Assembly (NCBI RefSeq): GCF_036026595.1
Contig: NZ_JARZFX010000026.1
Location: forward strand, 1-23,757
Direction: 5' to 3'
Length of the DNA: 23,757 nucleotides
Source: Virgibacillus_P tibetensis
Lineage (GTDB): Bacteria > Bacillota > Bacilli > Bacillales > Amphibacillaceae
Part shown: positions 8,602 to 15,469 of the stretch, one piece after another
Numbering within the stretch: the first letter of the stretch is position 1
Layout: every line of letters starts with the position of its first letter
Made by a program: the position numbers and the translations under genes
The notes under the pieces: model-generated
Seen by the model: only the letters and a program-made list of their open reading frames with translations
What the model was told of the DNA's origin: nothing
Databases searched by the model: none

Positions 8602-9162
8602 TCAACTGTTATATTCATTCATTACTTCTAAAAAGGGCTTTTTTAGCCACATCTCACAAGCATCAGCTGAATTTTTTATACTTATTGCTATATCAGCCTG
8701 TTCTTCTTCAGAGAAATTCCCGAGGACATAATCAACTACAGGTATAGGTTTAACCGGTCTGCCGACACCAATGCGGATCCGTTTGAATTCTTTGGTGCCT
8801 AGATGGTCAATTGTTGATCTTATGCCATTATGACCCCCATGACCGCCTTTTTGGCGTAAACGGATTTTCCCTGCAGGCAGATCCAGGTCGTCATAGATAA
8901 CCAGGACATCTTCTACATCAATATTATAATAGTTCATTAATGGTTTAATTGACTCACCGGATAGATTCATAAAGGTTTGTGGTTGAAGGAGAATCACTTT
9001 CTCATTTCCGATATGTTCCACAGTATAGTTACCATTAAATTTAGACTTATCCAATTCCCAATGATTGCGTCTAATTAGTTCATCAATCGCCATAAATCCA
9101 ACATTATGACGAGTATCTTTATACCTTTTTCCTGGGTTTCCCAGTCCGACAATACACTTCAT
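8602..9162 (-). CDS. pth: Peptidyl-tRNA hydrolase (SpoVC)
   Basis: Cytosolic hydrolase of 186 residues that releases tRNA from peptidyl-tRNA that has dropped off ribosomes. Seen are the N-terminal signature CIVGLGNPGKRYKDTRHNVG with the catalytic His19, then LLQPQTFMNLSGES, VIYDDLDLPAGKIRLR with the conserved Asp, and GGHGGHNGIRS. All catalytic residues of the family are kept and the length is normal. The ATG has AAGGAAG about 9 nt upstream. It follows ctc by about 100 bp, a gap that contains a stem-loop, as in the B. subtilis order ctc-spoVC. Confidence 0.96.
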   Translation of the reverse strand: MKCIVGLGNPGKRYKDTRHNVGFMAIDELIRRNHWELDKSKFNGNYTVEHIGNEKVILLQPQTFMNLSGESIKPLMNYYNIDVEDVLVIYDDLDLPAGKIRLRQKGGHGGHNGIRSTIDHLGTKEFKRIRIGVGRPVKPIPVVDYVLGNFSEEEQADIAISIKNSADACEMWLKKPFLEVMNEYNS

Positions 9163-9203
9163 TTCTATTCTTCCTTTTTATACATCAGAATTTCGTGCCA
9201 TAC

Positions 9204-9240
9204 AACAATCCCTCCTGCTGATCTAGGAGGGAGTATTGTT
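9204..9240 (-). other. Stem-loop in the ctc-pth gap
   Basis: The arms read AACAAT..CCCTCCT and AGGAGGGA..ATTGTT with an 8-nt loop and one small internal offset. On the transcribed (minus) strand it is not followed by a U-run, while on the plus strand it is followed by TTTTAT. It may therefore be an mRNA processing or attenuation structure rather than a standard terminator for ctc. Its AGGAGG arm is a Shine-Dalgarno-like sequence without a start codon after it. Confidence 0.5.
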
Positions 9241-9260
9241 TTATATGCTTCTATTATTGA

Positions 9261-9890
9261 TTACTCTTCTGTTTTATCTTTAGCACCTATTAGTTCAGGC
9301 TCTGCATTCTCATCTGGAGCTTCTTCAACATCATCCAGAGTATCAGGTGGAAGTACTGTAACAACCGTTGTATCTGATTCTTCAAGATACTCGTATTTGC
9401 TTCCTTTTGGTAAATCAGCAATAGTGATAACATCTCCAATTGCCAGGGAGCTTATATCTACTGAGATTTCATCTGGAATATCGGCAGGCTTTGCACGTAC
9501 TTGCAGTTCATATAATGGCTGTTGTAATACGCCGCCATCTTTTGACCCCTGGGCTTCGCCTTCTAAACGTAATGGTACTTCAACATCCATCTCTTCAGAC
9601 ATATTTACAATATAAAAGTCTGCATGAACTAGCTCATCTCTGATAGGATCCATTTGATATTCCTGCAGCATTACATCTACCGGTTTATCCCCTTCGATAT
9701 CAAGAGAAATAATAGCATTTCTACCTTCATCGCGAACTGTCTTTACTAACTCAATACTATCTACTGAAATGGATAGTGAGTCTTTTGCTTTTCCATAAAT
9801 AACTGCTGGTAATCCGCCTTGATTTCTAATTTGTTTTGTCGCGGATTTAGTAAGATCTTCTCGTTTTATTGCTTTTAGCTTAACTGTCAT
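9261..9890 (-). CDS. ctc: Ctc, bL25-family general stress ribosomal protein
   Basis: Protein of 209 residues of the bL25/TL5/Ctc family, which binds 5S rRNA in the 50S subunit. The N-terminal L25 half has KAIKREDLTKSATKQIRNQG, LPAVIYGK and EYQMDPIRDELVHADF. The C-terminal TL5-type beta domain (about 95-185) has VPLRLEGEAQG, RAKPADIPDEISVDIS and VTIADLPKG. A low-complexity acidic tail follows. The start was set at the ATG at 9890, after GGAGGGTG, rather than an upstream in-frame codon, because the family begins there. The SigB promoter ahead of it matches the known stress induction of ctc in B. subtilis. Confidence 0.93.
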   Translation of the reverse strand: MTVKLKAIKREDLTKSATKQIRNQGGLPAVIYGKAKDSLSISVDSIELVKTVRDEGRNAIISLDIEGDKPVDVMLQEYQMDPIRDELVHADFYIVNMSEEMDVEVPLRLEGEAQGSKDGGVLQQPLYELQVRAKPADIPDEISVDISSLAIGDVITIADLPKGSKYEYLEESDTTVVTVLPPDTLDDVEEAPDENAEPELIGAKDKTEE

Positions 9891-9996
9891 GTTGATCACC
9901 CTCCAAATTTTTAAAAGAACTTTAAGTAAGTTTCTCTCTTTAACATTGATATTGTGTCTATTCATGCAGTATTTTCCAAAACATTCCCTCTAGAGA

Positions 9997-10022
9997 GTAC
10001 CCGTTAAATCGCCAAATTAAAC
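9997..10022 (-). promoter_or_regulatory. SigB general-stress promoter of ctc
   Basis: On the minus strand: GTTTAA (10017-10022), 14 bp, GGGTAC (9997-10002). This matches SigB GTTTAA - 12/14 - GGGTAT with one mismatch. It begins only two bases after the prs stop codon. ctc is the classic SigB target in B. subtilis. The leader to the ctc ATG is about 100 nt. Confidence 0.8.
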
Positions 10023-10023
10023 C

Positions 10024-10977
10024 TTAGTCGAATAAAATGCTGACAGATTGCAGTTCGTGCACACGGATAATAGCTTCACCTATAAGGGGAGCAATTGATA
10101 ACTCTGTTATCTTATCGCTTTGCTTATCTTCTGTTAGCGGAATAGTGTTTGTAATAACTAATTCCTTAATTTTAGAGTTATTGATACGCTCAATAGCAGG
10201 GCCTGATAATACAGGGTGTGTACAGCATGCATAAACTTCCTTCGCACCATTCTCAATTAATGCGTTAGCTGCAAGCGAGATTGTTCCTGCAGTGTCAATT
10301 ATATCATCTATCAGTATAGCTGTCTTGCCTTCGATATTACCAACAATATTCATGACCTCTGCCACATTGGGACGTGGTCGGCGTTTATCAATAATACCGA
10401 TTGGTGCCTTCAGACGATCCGCCATTTTACGTGCACGTGTTACACCACCGTGATCAGGAGAAACAAGTATAATATCTTTCATGTTCATTGCCTCAAAATA
10501 ATCAGAAAGAATTGGAACTCCTTGCAAATGATCAATTGGAATATTAAAGAATCCTTGAATTTGAGGAGCGTGCAAATCCAACGTAATAACACGAGTAGCC
10601 CCCGCAGTCTCTAATAGGTCTGCAATTAACTTAGCTGTAATTGGTTCACGTGAGCGGGCTTTTCTGTCTTGTCTGGCATAGCCATAATATGGCATAACAA
10701 TATTGATTGATCTTGCTGACGCACGTTTCAACGCATCAATCATGATCAGCAATTCCATCAAGTGTTCATTTACCGGTGAGCTGGTAGACTGTACCACATA
10801 TACATCACAACCTCGAATACTTTCTTCAATGTTGATCTGGATTTCTCCATCGCTAAACCGTTTAACTGTACACTCCCCTAGAGTTGTCCCGATATGACTT
10901 GCGATGTCTTCTGCTAATTTACGATTTGAATTCAACGTAAATACCTTCAAAGATGAGTCCTTGTAAGTAGATGCCAT
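10024..10977 (-). CDS. prs: Ribose-phosphate pyrophosphokinase (PRPP synthetase)
   Basis: Makes PRPP from ribose 5-phosphate and ATP for purine, pyrimidine, NAD, His and Trp synthesis. The 317-residue protein has FTLNSNRKLAEDIASHIG at the N-terminus, KRFSDGEIQINIEESIRG, the class I region YYGYARQDRKARSREPITAK, VSPDHGGVTRARKMADR and the PRPP-binding loop AILIDDIIDTAGTI. Length and motifs are standard. The ATG has GGAGGG 8 nt upstream. It follows glmU by 15 bp and must be co-transcribed with it. The PRPP pool sensed by PurR, encoded nearby, is made by this enzyme. Confidence 0.97.
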   Translation of the reverse strand: MASTYKDSSLKVFTLNSNRKLAEDIASHIGTTLGECTVKRFSDGEIQINIEESIRGCDVYVVQSTSSPVNEHLMELLIMIDALKRASARSINIVMPYYGYARQDRKARSREPITAKLIADLLETAGATRVITLDLHAPQIQGFFNIPIDHLQGVPILSDYFEAMNMKDIILVSPDHGGVTRARKMADRLKAPIGIIDKRRPRPNVAEVMNIVGNIEGKTAILIDDIIDTAGTISLAANALIENGAKEVYACCTHPVLSGPAIERINNSKIKELVITNTIPLTEDKQSDKITELSIAPLIGEAIIRVHELQSVSILFD

Positions 10978-10992
10978 AAGATAAACCCTCCG

Positions 10993-12375
10993 TTAATCTT
11001 TTTGTCTGTTCTTAATTTTTGAAGCATATCCTTCTTTGTTCGTTTGTCTTGCTCTGGCAACTGAAAGAGAATCTTCCGGGACATTCTTGGTAATGGTTGA
11101 ACCTGCAGCAACATAAGACCCCTTACCAACTGTTACTGGTGCAATTAAATTTGAATTGCATCCTATAAAAGCATCATCTTCAATTGTTGTAAGAAATTTA
11201 TTTTTCCCATCATAGTTCACTGTTATTGTACCACAACCGACATTTACATTGTTGCCTACTTCTGCGTCCCCCATGTAACTTAAATGAGAAATCTTACTGT
11301 TTTCGCCAAGATTGGTCTTTTTTATTTCTACAAAGTTGCCTACCTTTGCATTGTTACCTATAACGGATTCCGGTCGTATATGAGCATACGGTCCAACTTT
11401 AACCCGATTACCTATTTTGGAATTATTTACTACACTTTGTTTAATTATAGTTTCTTCACCTACATAACAATTTGCAATTTCGCTATTTGGTCCAATCTCT
11501 GCATTCGACTTAATTGTTGTAGTGCCCGAGATTATTGTACCAGGATGTATCACTACATCTTGCTCGATTACAACGTCAGGGTGTATATATGTGTTATCTG
11601 GATCAATAATCGCTACGCCATTACGCATATGCCTTTCGTTAATCCGCTGCTTCATCGTTTTCTCAGCTTGCGCTAAGCCAACACGATCATTTACCCCAAG
11701 CGTTTCTTCAAAATTCGGTGTTAAAAATGCACTTACTTTTTCAGATTGATTACGTAAAATCTCGATGACATCCGGTAAGTAGAACTCTCCTTGGGAATTA
11801 TCATTGGAAACATGCTGCAACGCTGCAAATAGAGCTTTATTATCAAAACAATATGTACCTGTATTTATCTCATTAACGATGAGTTCATCTTCATTGGCAT
11901 CTTTATGTTCAACGATACGTTCAACCTCTTTAGTTGACGCATTACGAATGACCCGTCCATAACCAGTTGGATCTGGTGCCTTTGTAGTTAATACCGTTGC
12001 CTTTGCACCTTCTTTTTCATGATGGTCAAAGAGGGCTGTGTATGTCTGGCTTGTAATTAATGGAGTGTCACCACACACTACGACAGTCGTTCCTTCTTTA
12101 TCTTTTAATATATCTTCTGCTTGGATGACCGCATGTCCTGTTCCCAGTTGTTCCTTCTGGACAACGAACTCACTTTCGCCACCAATATATTCAATTACTT
12201 TCTCAGCTCCAAAGCCTACTACTGTAACCGTTTTATCTAGTTGTACTGCTTTTACCTGATCAATAACATGTTGCACCATCGGTCGTCCAGCAACAGGGTG
12301 AAGCACCTTATACAGTTTAGACTTCATTCTAGTTCCTTGGCCTGCTGCTAAAATAACAGCATATCGTTTCATCAT
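10993..12375 (-). CDS. glmU: GlmU, bifunctional UDP-GlcNAc pyrophosphorylase / GlcN-1-P acetyltransferase
   Basis: Catalyses the last two steps to UDP-GlcNAc for peptidoglycan and teichoic acids. Of 460 residues, about 1-230 form the nucleotidyltransferase domain, with YAVILAAGQGTRMKSKLYK, HPVAGRPMVQHV, QLGTGHAV and VVVCGDTPL. About 250-460 form a left-handed beta-helix of hexapeptide repeats with the acetyltransferase signatures RPESVIGNNAKVGNFVEIK, HLSYMGDAEVG and VGCGTITVNYDGKNK. The acetyltransferase active-site His is visible in 'LSHLSYMGD'-like context (KISHLSYMG). Two adjacent ATGs follow GGAGGT, and I use the first (6 nt spacing). B. subtilis GlmU is 456 residues. It heads a glmU-prs unit. 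Confidence 0.97.
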   Translation of the reverse strand: MMKRYAVILAAGQGTRMKSKLYKVLHPVAGRPMVQHVIDQVKAVQLDKTVTVVGFGAEKVIEYIGGESEFVVQKEQLGTGHAVIQAEDILKDKEGTTVVVCGDTPLITSQTYTALFDHHEKEGAKATVLTTKAPDPTGYGRVIRNASTKEVERIVEHKDANEDELIVNEINTGTYCFDNKALFAALQHVSNDNSQGEFYLPDVIEILRNQSEKVSAFLTPNFEETLGVNDRVGLAQAEKTMKQRINERHMRNGVAIIDPDNTYIHPDVVIEQDVVIHPGTIISGTTTIKSNAEIGPNSEIANCYVGEETIIKQSVVNNSKIGNRVKVGPYAHIRPESVIGNNAKVGNFVEIKKTNLGENSKISHLSYMGDAEVGNNVNVGCGTITVNYDGKNKFLTTIEDDAFIGCNSNLIAPVTVGKGSYVAAGSTITKNVPEDSLSVARARQTNKEGYASKIKNRQKD

Positions 12376-12410
12376 AGAGAAACCTCCATTATTTCTATTT
12401 ACCCATTATG

Positions 12411-12439
12411 AATATATCTTAAAAAGCTGTTTATTTCAA
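12411..12439 (-). promoter_or_regulatory. SigA promoter of glmU-prs
   Basis: On the minus strand: TTGAAA (12434-12439), 17 bp, TATATT (12411-12416). Each hexamer is one or two bases from consensus with ideal spacing. It lies 36 bp ahead of the glmU start and places the transcription start close to 12404. Confidence 0.65.
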
Positions 12440-12491
12440 CAGATTACCTGGAGGCATTCTAATATAGAACAAAAGCGAGGGCGCCCGTTTA

Positions 12492-12505
12492 GGGACGTAC
12501 GGACT
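12492..12505. repeat. Shared palindromic-repeat core GGGACGTACGGACT (copy in spoVG-glmU gap)
   Basis: GGACGTACGGACT recurs in inverted orientation at 15148-15160 in the ispE-sspF gap. Around it the spoVG-glmU gap (12440-12580) shows further repeat-like words, such as the GGGCGCCC palindrome and CCGCAGGAGATTCACTCC, and no gene. I read this as part of a composite dispersed repeat. Confidence 0.5.
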
Positions 12506-12587
12506 AGACTGAGCCGCAGGAGATTCACTCCAAAGTATAAGATTCACTTAGACTTTCGCCATTCCTGGCAATAAGTCAAGTTCATCT

Positions 12588-12661
12588 AAAAGGAAACATG
12601 CCCCTTCATAGGGGTATGCCGACGTTGGGTGCAAAGCCCGGTTTTAGTCGGCCTTCCTTTT
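12588..12661 (+). ncRNA. Candidate structured RNA, three-way junction, plus strand
   Basis: The plus-strand RNA can fold into three helices. P1 pairs AAAAGGAA (12588-12595) with UUCCUUUU (12654-12661). P2 pairs CAUGCCCC (12597-12604) with GGGGUAUG (12611-12618) around a 6-nt loop. P3 pairs CCGAC (12619-12623) with GUCGG (12647-12651), topped by UUGGG/CCCGG (12625-12629/12637-12641) around the loop UGCAAAG. G-U wobbles in P2 and the upper P3 would be C-A mismatches on the minus strand, which favours a plus-strand RNA. It ends in a U-rich stretch. I could not assign it to a known family. All flanking genes are on the minus strand. I saw no strong plus-strand promoter. Confidence 0.45.
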
Positions 12662-12722
12662 TATTTCTCGAATCGATGTTAACTTATCGTACGGAGGTGA
12701 AGGAAGTCTCGCTAGTCCCTGG

Positions 12723-12782
12723 GCGCTGGAGCTGGACGTGGCTGTTTATAGTGTAAGAATTAATTGCAGTCAAAATTTCTTA
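12723..12782. repeat. 60-bp dispersed intergenic repeat, copy B
   Basis: Begins GCGCTGGAGCTGGACGTGGC and is about 92% identical to 3781-3840 in the same orientation. It ends a few bases from the U-tract of the spoVG terminator, just as copy A ends near the spoVT terminator hairpin. The preceding 40 bp (CGTACGGAGGTGAAGG and TAGTCCCTGG) also loosely match the DNA before copy A, so the full unit may be nearer 100 bp. Confidence 0.8.
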
Positions 12783-12788
12783 CCTTAC

Positions 12789-12824
12789 AAAAAAAAGAAG
12801 GCTAACCTTATGTAGATTAGACCT
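12789..12824 (-). terminator. Rho-independent terminator after spoVG
   Basis: On the minus strand AGGTCTAA pairs with TTAGCCT across an 11-nt loop (12799-12824), with one bulge, then TC and a run of eight T (12789-12796). It lies about 20 bp past the spoVG stop. Confidence 0.75.
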
Positions 12825-12843
12825 CTAGTTGTATCCATAACTA

Positions 12844-13134
12844 TTAGGAAGCTCCTGCTTCTTCATACTCTACTTCAGCTTCACCAACACGTCGATATTC
12901 CTCTAGGACAGCGTCTTGGATCTTAGCACGTGTTCCGGAATTAATAGGATGTGCAATATCTCTGAATTCACCGTCAGGAGTACGTTTGGATGGCATTGCT
13001 ACAAACAATCCATTATTACCGTCAATTACTCGGATATCATGGACTACAAATTCCTCATCCAGCGTGATCGATGCGATTGCTCGCATTCTTCCCTCCGTAT
13101 TAACGCGGCGTAATCTAACGTCAGTTACTTCCAT
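12844..13134 (-). CDS. spoVG: SpoVG, RNA/DNA-binding regulator
   Basis: Protein of 96 residues, very conserved in Firmicutes. SpoVG binds nucleic acid, affects septation in sporulation and acts as a global post-transcriptional regulator in several species. Seen are MEVTDVRLRRVNTEGRMRAI, ITLDEEFVVHDIRVI, GLFVAMPSKRTPDGEFRDIA and HPINSGTRAKIQDAVLEEY, covering the entire family domain. An acidic tail follows. The ATG has AAGGTGG about 10 nt upstream. It is preceded by a SigH-type promoter with an AT-rich box and ends in its own terminator, so it is a single-gene unit. Confidence 0.97.
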   Translation of the reverse strand: MEVTDVRLRRVNTEGRMRAIASITLDEEFVVHDIRVIDGNNGLFVAMPSKRTPDGEFRDIAHPINSGTRAKIQDAVLEEYRRVGEAEVEYEEAGAS

Positions 13135-13175
13135 GATGTTTCACCACCTTTTCCCATTTGAACTTAATATAAGTA

Positions 13176-13202
13176 GTTCAACAAAACTACGGAAATTCCT
13201 GC
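13176..13202 (-). promoter_or_regulatory. SigH promoter of spoVG
   Basis: On the minus strand: GCAGGAATT (13194-13202), 11 bp, GTTGAAC (13176-13182). This matches the SigH pattern RnAGGAwww - 11/12 - RnnGAAT with one mismatch. spoVG is the classic SigH-controlled early sporulation gene. Confidence 0.8.
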
Positions 13203-13236
13203 TAAATATTTAAAAAAAATTAAATATTTTCAAAAT
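13203..13236 (-). promoter_or_regulatory. AT-rich box upstream of the spoVG promoter (candidate AbrB site)
   Basis: Immediately upstream of the SigH -35 is an almost pure A/T segment with two AAATATTT blocks around an A8 run. In B. subtilis the equivalent AT-rich box both raises spoVG promoter activity and is the AbrB repressor site. The equivalence is by position and composition only. Confidence 0.55.
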
Positions 13237-13293
13237 GGAGGCAATAACTGGGTTAAAACAGGATATTTTTTCTATTAATTCTATTACTGTTTA

Positions 13294-14121
13294 CTAAGTC
13301 CTAGTGCTTTTGTCTTTATAATTTCCTGGATGTACTTCAATATAGTTTTGTTTTATATCAACATTTGTTATCTTTACTAACGAAGTATAACCTTCTACCA
13401 CACGTTCTTCTTCTTCATCGTCCGCTTCGGCCAGTACACCAATTGCTGTTACATTGGCATTAAATTCATTTAAAAGATTTATCATTCCATTAATAGTTCC
13501 GCCGGCTTTCATAAAATCATCAATAATACATACATTAGAGCCCTCTTTTAGGCTTCTTTTCGGTAATACCATCGTTTGAATTCTACGAGAGGATCCTGAA
13601 ACGTAATTAATACTGACAGAGGAACCTTCTGTTACTTTTGGATCACGACGTACAATAACCACGGGGACATCCAGAAAAGATGCAACTGCATAGGCTAATG
13701 GTATCCCTTTTGTAGCTACTGTCATCACAACATCTATATCTAATTGTGAAAATACTGAAGCAAATACTCGACCAATTTCTCTTACTGTTTTTGGATTACC
13801 TAATAAATCGCTCATATAAAGATAGCCGCCAGGGAGAATGCGAACAGGATCTTCTAGCATTTTACACAACTCATATGTGAATTGAATGCTTTTCTCATGG
13901 GAATATTCCGGAATGTATTGCACTCCACCTGCAGCTCCAGTAACCCTTTTTAAATATCCAAGTTCTTCACTCTGAAAAACCGTATGAATAATATCCAAGT
14001 CTTCACTTATAGACGATTTAGTAGTATTAAGAGTCTTCACGAAATATGGTAATTGTTTATGTTTTCTTGGGTTTTCCAGGAAAAAGTTCGTTAACGCAAC
14101 CAACCGATTACTTCTTTTCAT
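13294..14121 (-). CDS. purR: PurR, purine operon repressor
   Basis: Repressor of purine synthesis and transport genes, released from DNA by PRPP. Residues 1-75 form a winged helix (SNRLVALTNFFLENPRKHKQ, TKSSISEDLDIIHTVF). The rest is a type I phosphoribosyltransferase fold with the PRPP loop VCIIDDFMKAGGTINGM and VVIVRRDPKVTEGSSVSINY. It has 275 residues against about 285 in B. subtilis. The ATG has GAGGTG upstream. It follows ispE by 65 bp. In B. subtilis yabJ (RidA) overlaps its end, but here only 159 bp separate purR from spoVG and no such gene is present. Confidence 0.96.
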   Translation of the reverse strand: MKRSNRLVALTNFFLENPRKHKQLPYFVKTLNTTKSSISEDLDIIHTVFQSEELGYLKRVTGAAGGVQYIPEYSHEKSIQFTYELCKMLEDPVRILPGGYLYMSDLLGNPKTVREIGRVFASVFSQLDIDVVMTVATKGIPLAYAVASFLDVPVVIVRRDPKVTEGSSVSINYVSGSSRRIQTMVLPKRSLKEGSNVCIIDDFMKAGGTINGMINLLNEFNANVTAIGVLAEADDEEEERVVEGYTSLVKITNVDIKQNYIEVHPGNYKDKSTRT

Positions 14122-14153
14122 TTCTACACCTCAAAACCATATATTTAATTCTT

Positions 14154-14183
14154 AATATACCATTTTCATACGTATTTTACCAA
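14154..14183 (-). promoter_or_regulatory. Candidate SigA promoter of purR
   Basis: On the minus strand: TTGGTA (14178-14183), 18 bp, TATATT (14154-14159), within the 65-bp gap between ispE and purR. The hexamers are fair and the spacing is one base over ideal. I did not find a clear PurR operator (PurBox) here. Confidence 0.45.
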
Positions 14184-14186
14184 TAA

Positions 14187-15038
14187 CTAACCTAATAGAC
14201 GGACTAGATATACTTCGTTACAAAAACCTCTCATTCCATTATAAATTCGCTGCGCCGTACTTTGATGCTTAACCATACCGTATACTGTTGGCCCGCTTCC
14301 ACTCATTAGTACACCGGAAGCGCCTGCTTGTTTCATGAAATTTTTTATTTGCTGTACTTCCGGATAGATAGACATGGTAATCGATTCTAAGGCATTTCCC
14401 ATATTGGCACATAGCATTGAAAAGTCTCTATTAGTAAGAGCTCTTATAGTATTTTCTGTATTCGGGTGATTTATAGTATCCGTATTAATCCGTTGGAAAA
14501 TCGTTCGTGTGGAAACACCAATGTCTGGTTTTGCTAAAACAACCCAGCTTGAAGGAGGTGAAGGTAGCTTTTCAATTACCTCTCCACGTCCCTTTGCTAT
14601 CGCAGTATGACCATATACACAAAATGGGACATCAGAACCAAGTGTTGCCCCGAGATCTGCAAGTTCAGCCAAAGGTATATTCATTGACCATAATTTATTT
14701 AAACCACGAAGAACAGCAGCTGCATCCGAGCTGCCGCCACCCAAACCAGCTGATACAGGAATATGCTTCTCAATCTTAATATCCACACCCGTTGTAATCC
14801 CGTATCTCTCCTTAAACATCTCAGCAGCCTTATATGCTAAGTTGCGCTCATCACTTGGCACAAATCTGCTCTCCAAAGATATTTTAATCCGATCCTCTTC
14901 AATCGCACTTAATTCAATACGGTCTGACAAATCAATGGTAGTCATGATCATCTCAACATTATGATAACCATCCTCCCGTTTACTTAACACATCAAGCGAT
15001 AAGTTGATCTTCGCAGGTGCCTTTTCAAAAAGACCCAT
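14187..15038 (-). CDS. ispE: IspE, 4-(cytidine 5'-diphospho)-2-C-methyl-D-erythritol kinase
   Basis: GHMP-family kinase of 283 residues of the MEP isoprenoid pathway, phosphorylating CDP-ME with ATP. Signatures are EKAPAKINLSLDVLSKREDG with the catalytic Lys, YHNVEMIMTTIDLSDR, the ATP loop PVSAGLGGGSSDAAAVLRGL, and SGSGPTVYGM near the C-terminus. The start is the ATG at 15038, after GAAGGTGA. An upstream in-frame GTG lies inside the ribosome site and is unlikely. I see only a weak -10-like TACAAT upstream. Confidence 0.96.
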   Translation of the reverse strand: MGLFEKAPAKINLSLDVLSKREDGYHNVEMIMTTIDLSDRIELSAIEEDRIKISLESRFVPSDERNLAYKAAEMFKERYGITTGVDIKIEKHIPVSAGLGGGSSDAAAVLRGLNKLWSMNIPLAELADLGATLGSDVPFCVYGHTAIAKGRGEVIEKLPSPPSSWVVLAKPDIGVSTRTIFQRINTDTINHPNTENTIRALTNRDFSMLCANMGNALESITMSIYPEVQQIKNFMKQAGASGVLMSGSGPTVYGMVKHQSTAQRIYNGMRGFCNEVYLVRLLG

Positions 15039-15107
15039 CACCGTCACCTTCTCGTAAAATAATAAACAAATTGTAACATATTATGAAAGGCTAAGGCGAC
15101 TGGTTAG

Positions 15108-15160
15108 GGATGTACGCATAAGCAAGGGACCTATCCAGCCCAAGCGCAGTCCGTACGTCC
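15108..15160. repeat. Palindromic intergenic repeat between ispE and sspF
   Basis: The ends GGATGTACG (15108-15116) and CGTACGTCC (15152-15160) are complementary, with one T-G pair if read on the plus strand. The right arm with its flank (AGTCCGTACGTCC) is the inverse of GGACGTACGGACT at 12493-12505. No coding content. It is bounded by the sspF terminator at 15169-15200. Confidence 0.6.
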
Positions 15161-15168
15161 GTAATTAT

Positions 15169-15200
15169 AAAAAAAGACAAACCCTATTAGGGTCTGTCTT
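15169..15200 (-). terminator. Rho-independent terminator of sspF
   Basis: On the minus strand AAGACAGACCC pairs with GGGTTTGTCTT around the loop TAATA, followed by a run of T. The sspF stop codon TAA is in the loop, so the stem uses the last codons of the gene. Confidence 0.9.
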
Positions 15201-15369
15201 GGTTATTCATGTTTTGCTCGGCCATTTCAATTGCTCGTTTCACCATATTACCGGCATCTCTTGATTTAATGCCGCCCCAGCCTTCTTGTTGTACTGTGTC
15301 GTAAAATCCTAACTCTTTGGCAATTTCTTCTTTCAAATGGTCTGACATGATACCTCGACGTCTAGCCAT
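15187..15369 (-). CDS. sspF: SspF, small acid-soluble spore protein (alpha/beta-type related)
   Basis: DNA-associated spore protein of 60 residues. Seen are ARRRGIMSDHLKEEIAKELG, FYDTVQQEGWGGIKSRDAG and NMVKRAIEMAEQNM, matching SspF along its entire length, including the GWGGIKSRDAGNMV germination-protease-type region. The chosen ATG at 15369 fits the family N-terminus (B. subtilis SspF is about 61 residues) and has AAAGGGG about 9-10 nt upstream. The locus has a candidate SigG promoter and a strong terminator overlapping the stop, so it is probably monocistronic in the forespore. Confidence 0.95.
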   Translation of the reverse strand: MARRRGIMSDHLKEEIAKELGFYDTVQQEGWGGIKSRDAGNMVKRAIEMAEQNMNNQDRP

Positions 15370-15426
15370 GAAAGAACAACCCCTTTCTGTCATGAGTCCT
15401 TACGACATTTATAGCTTGTGCAGCTT

Positions 15427-15455
15427 TATAAAATAGATTCCAGTAATATGTATAC
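15427..15455 (-). promoter_or_regulatory. Candidate SigG promoter of sspF
   Basis: On the minus strand: GTATA (15451-15455), 17 bp, TTTTATA (15427-15433). The -35 and spacing equal those at spoVT in this window, but the -10 matches CATWHTA at only five of seven positions. It is in the right place, about 60 bp ahead of sspF. Confidence 0.35.
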
Positions 15456-15469
15456 AAAAAAGGTAATTT

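Noticed and set aside
9106..9615. Plus-strand open frame of 169 codons across pth and ctc
   Set aside because: The Ser-rich product is antisense to the acidic tail of ctc and it has no ribosome site. It is not a real gene.
10947..11129. Minus-strand 60-codon frame at the glmU-prs junction
   Set aside because: It overlaps the ends of two certain genes in another frame and has no family resemblance.
11284..11676. Plus-strand open frame of 130 codons inside glmU
   Set aside because: It is antisense to a strongly conserved gene, has no ribosome site, and its Tyr/Ile/Cys-rich product looks like a frame shadow of the hexapeptide repeats.
12619..12652. Resemblance of GGGTGCAAAGCCC to the GCAAAGCC core of the c-di-GMP-I riboswitch
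   Set aside because: The upstream GCAAACC element, the GAAA tetraloop and its receptor are absent, and the motif is in a hairpin loop here. I therefore do not call it a c-di-GMP riboswitch.
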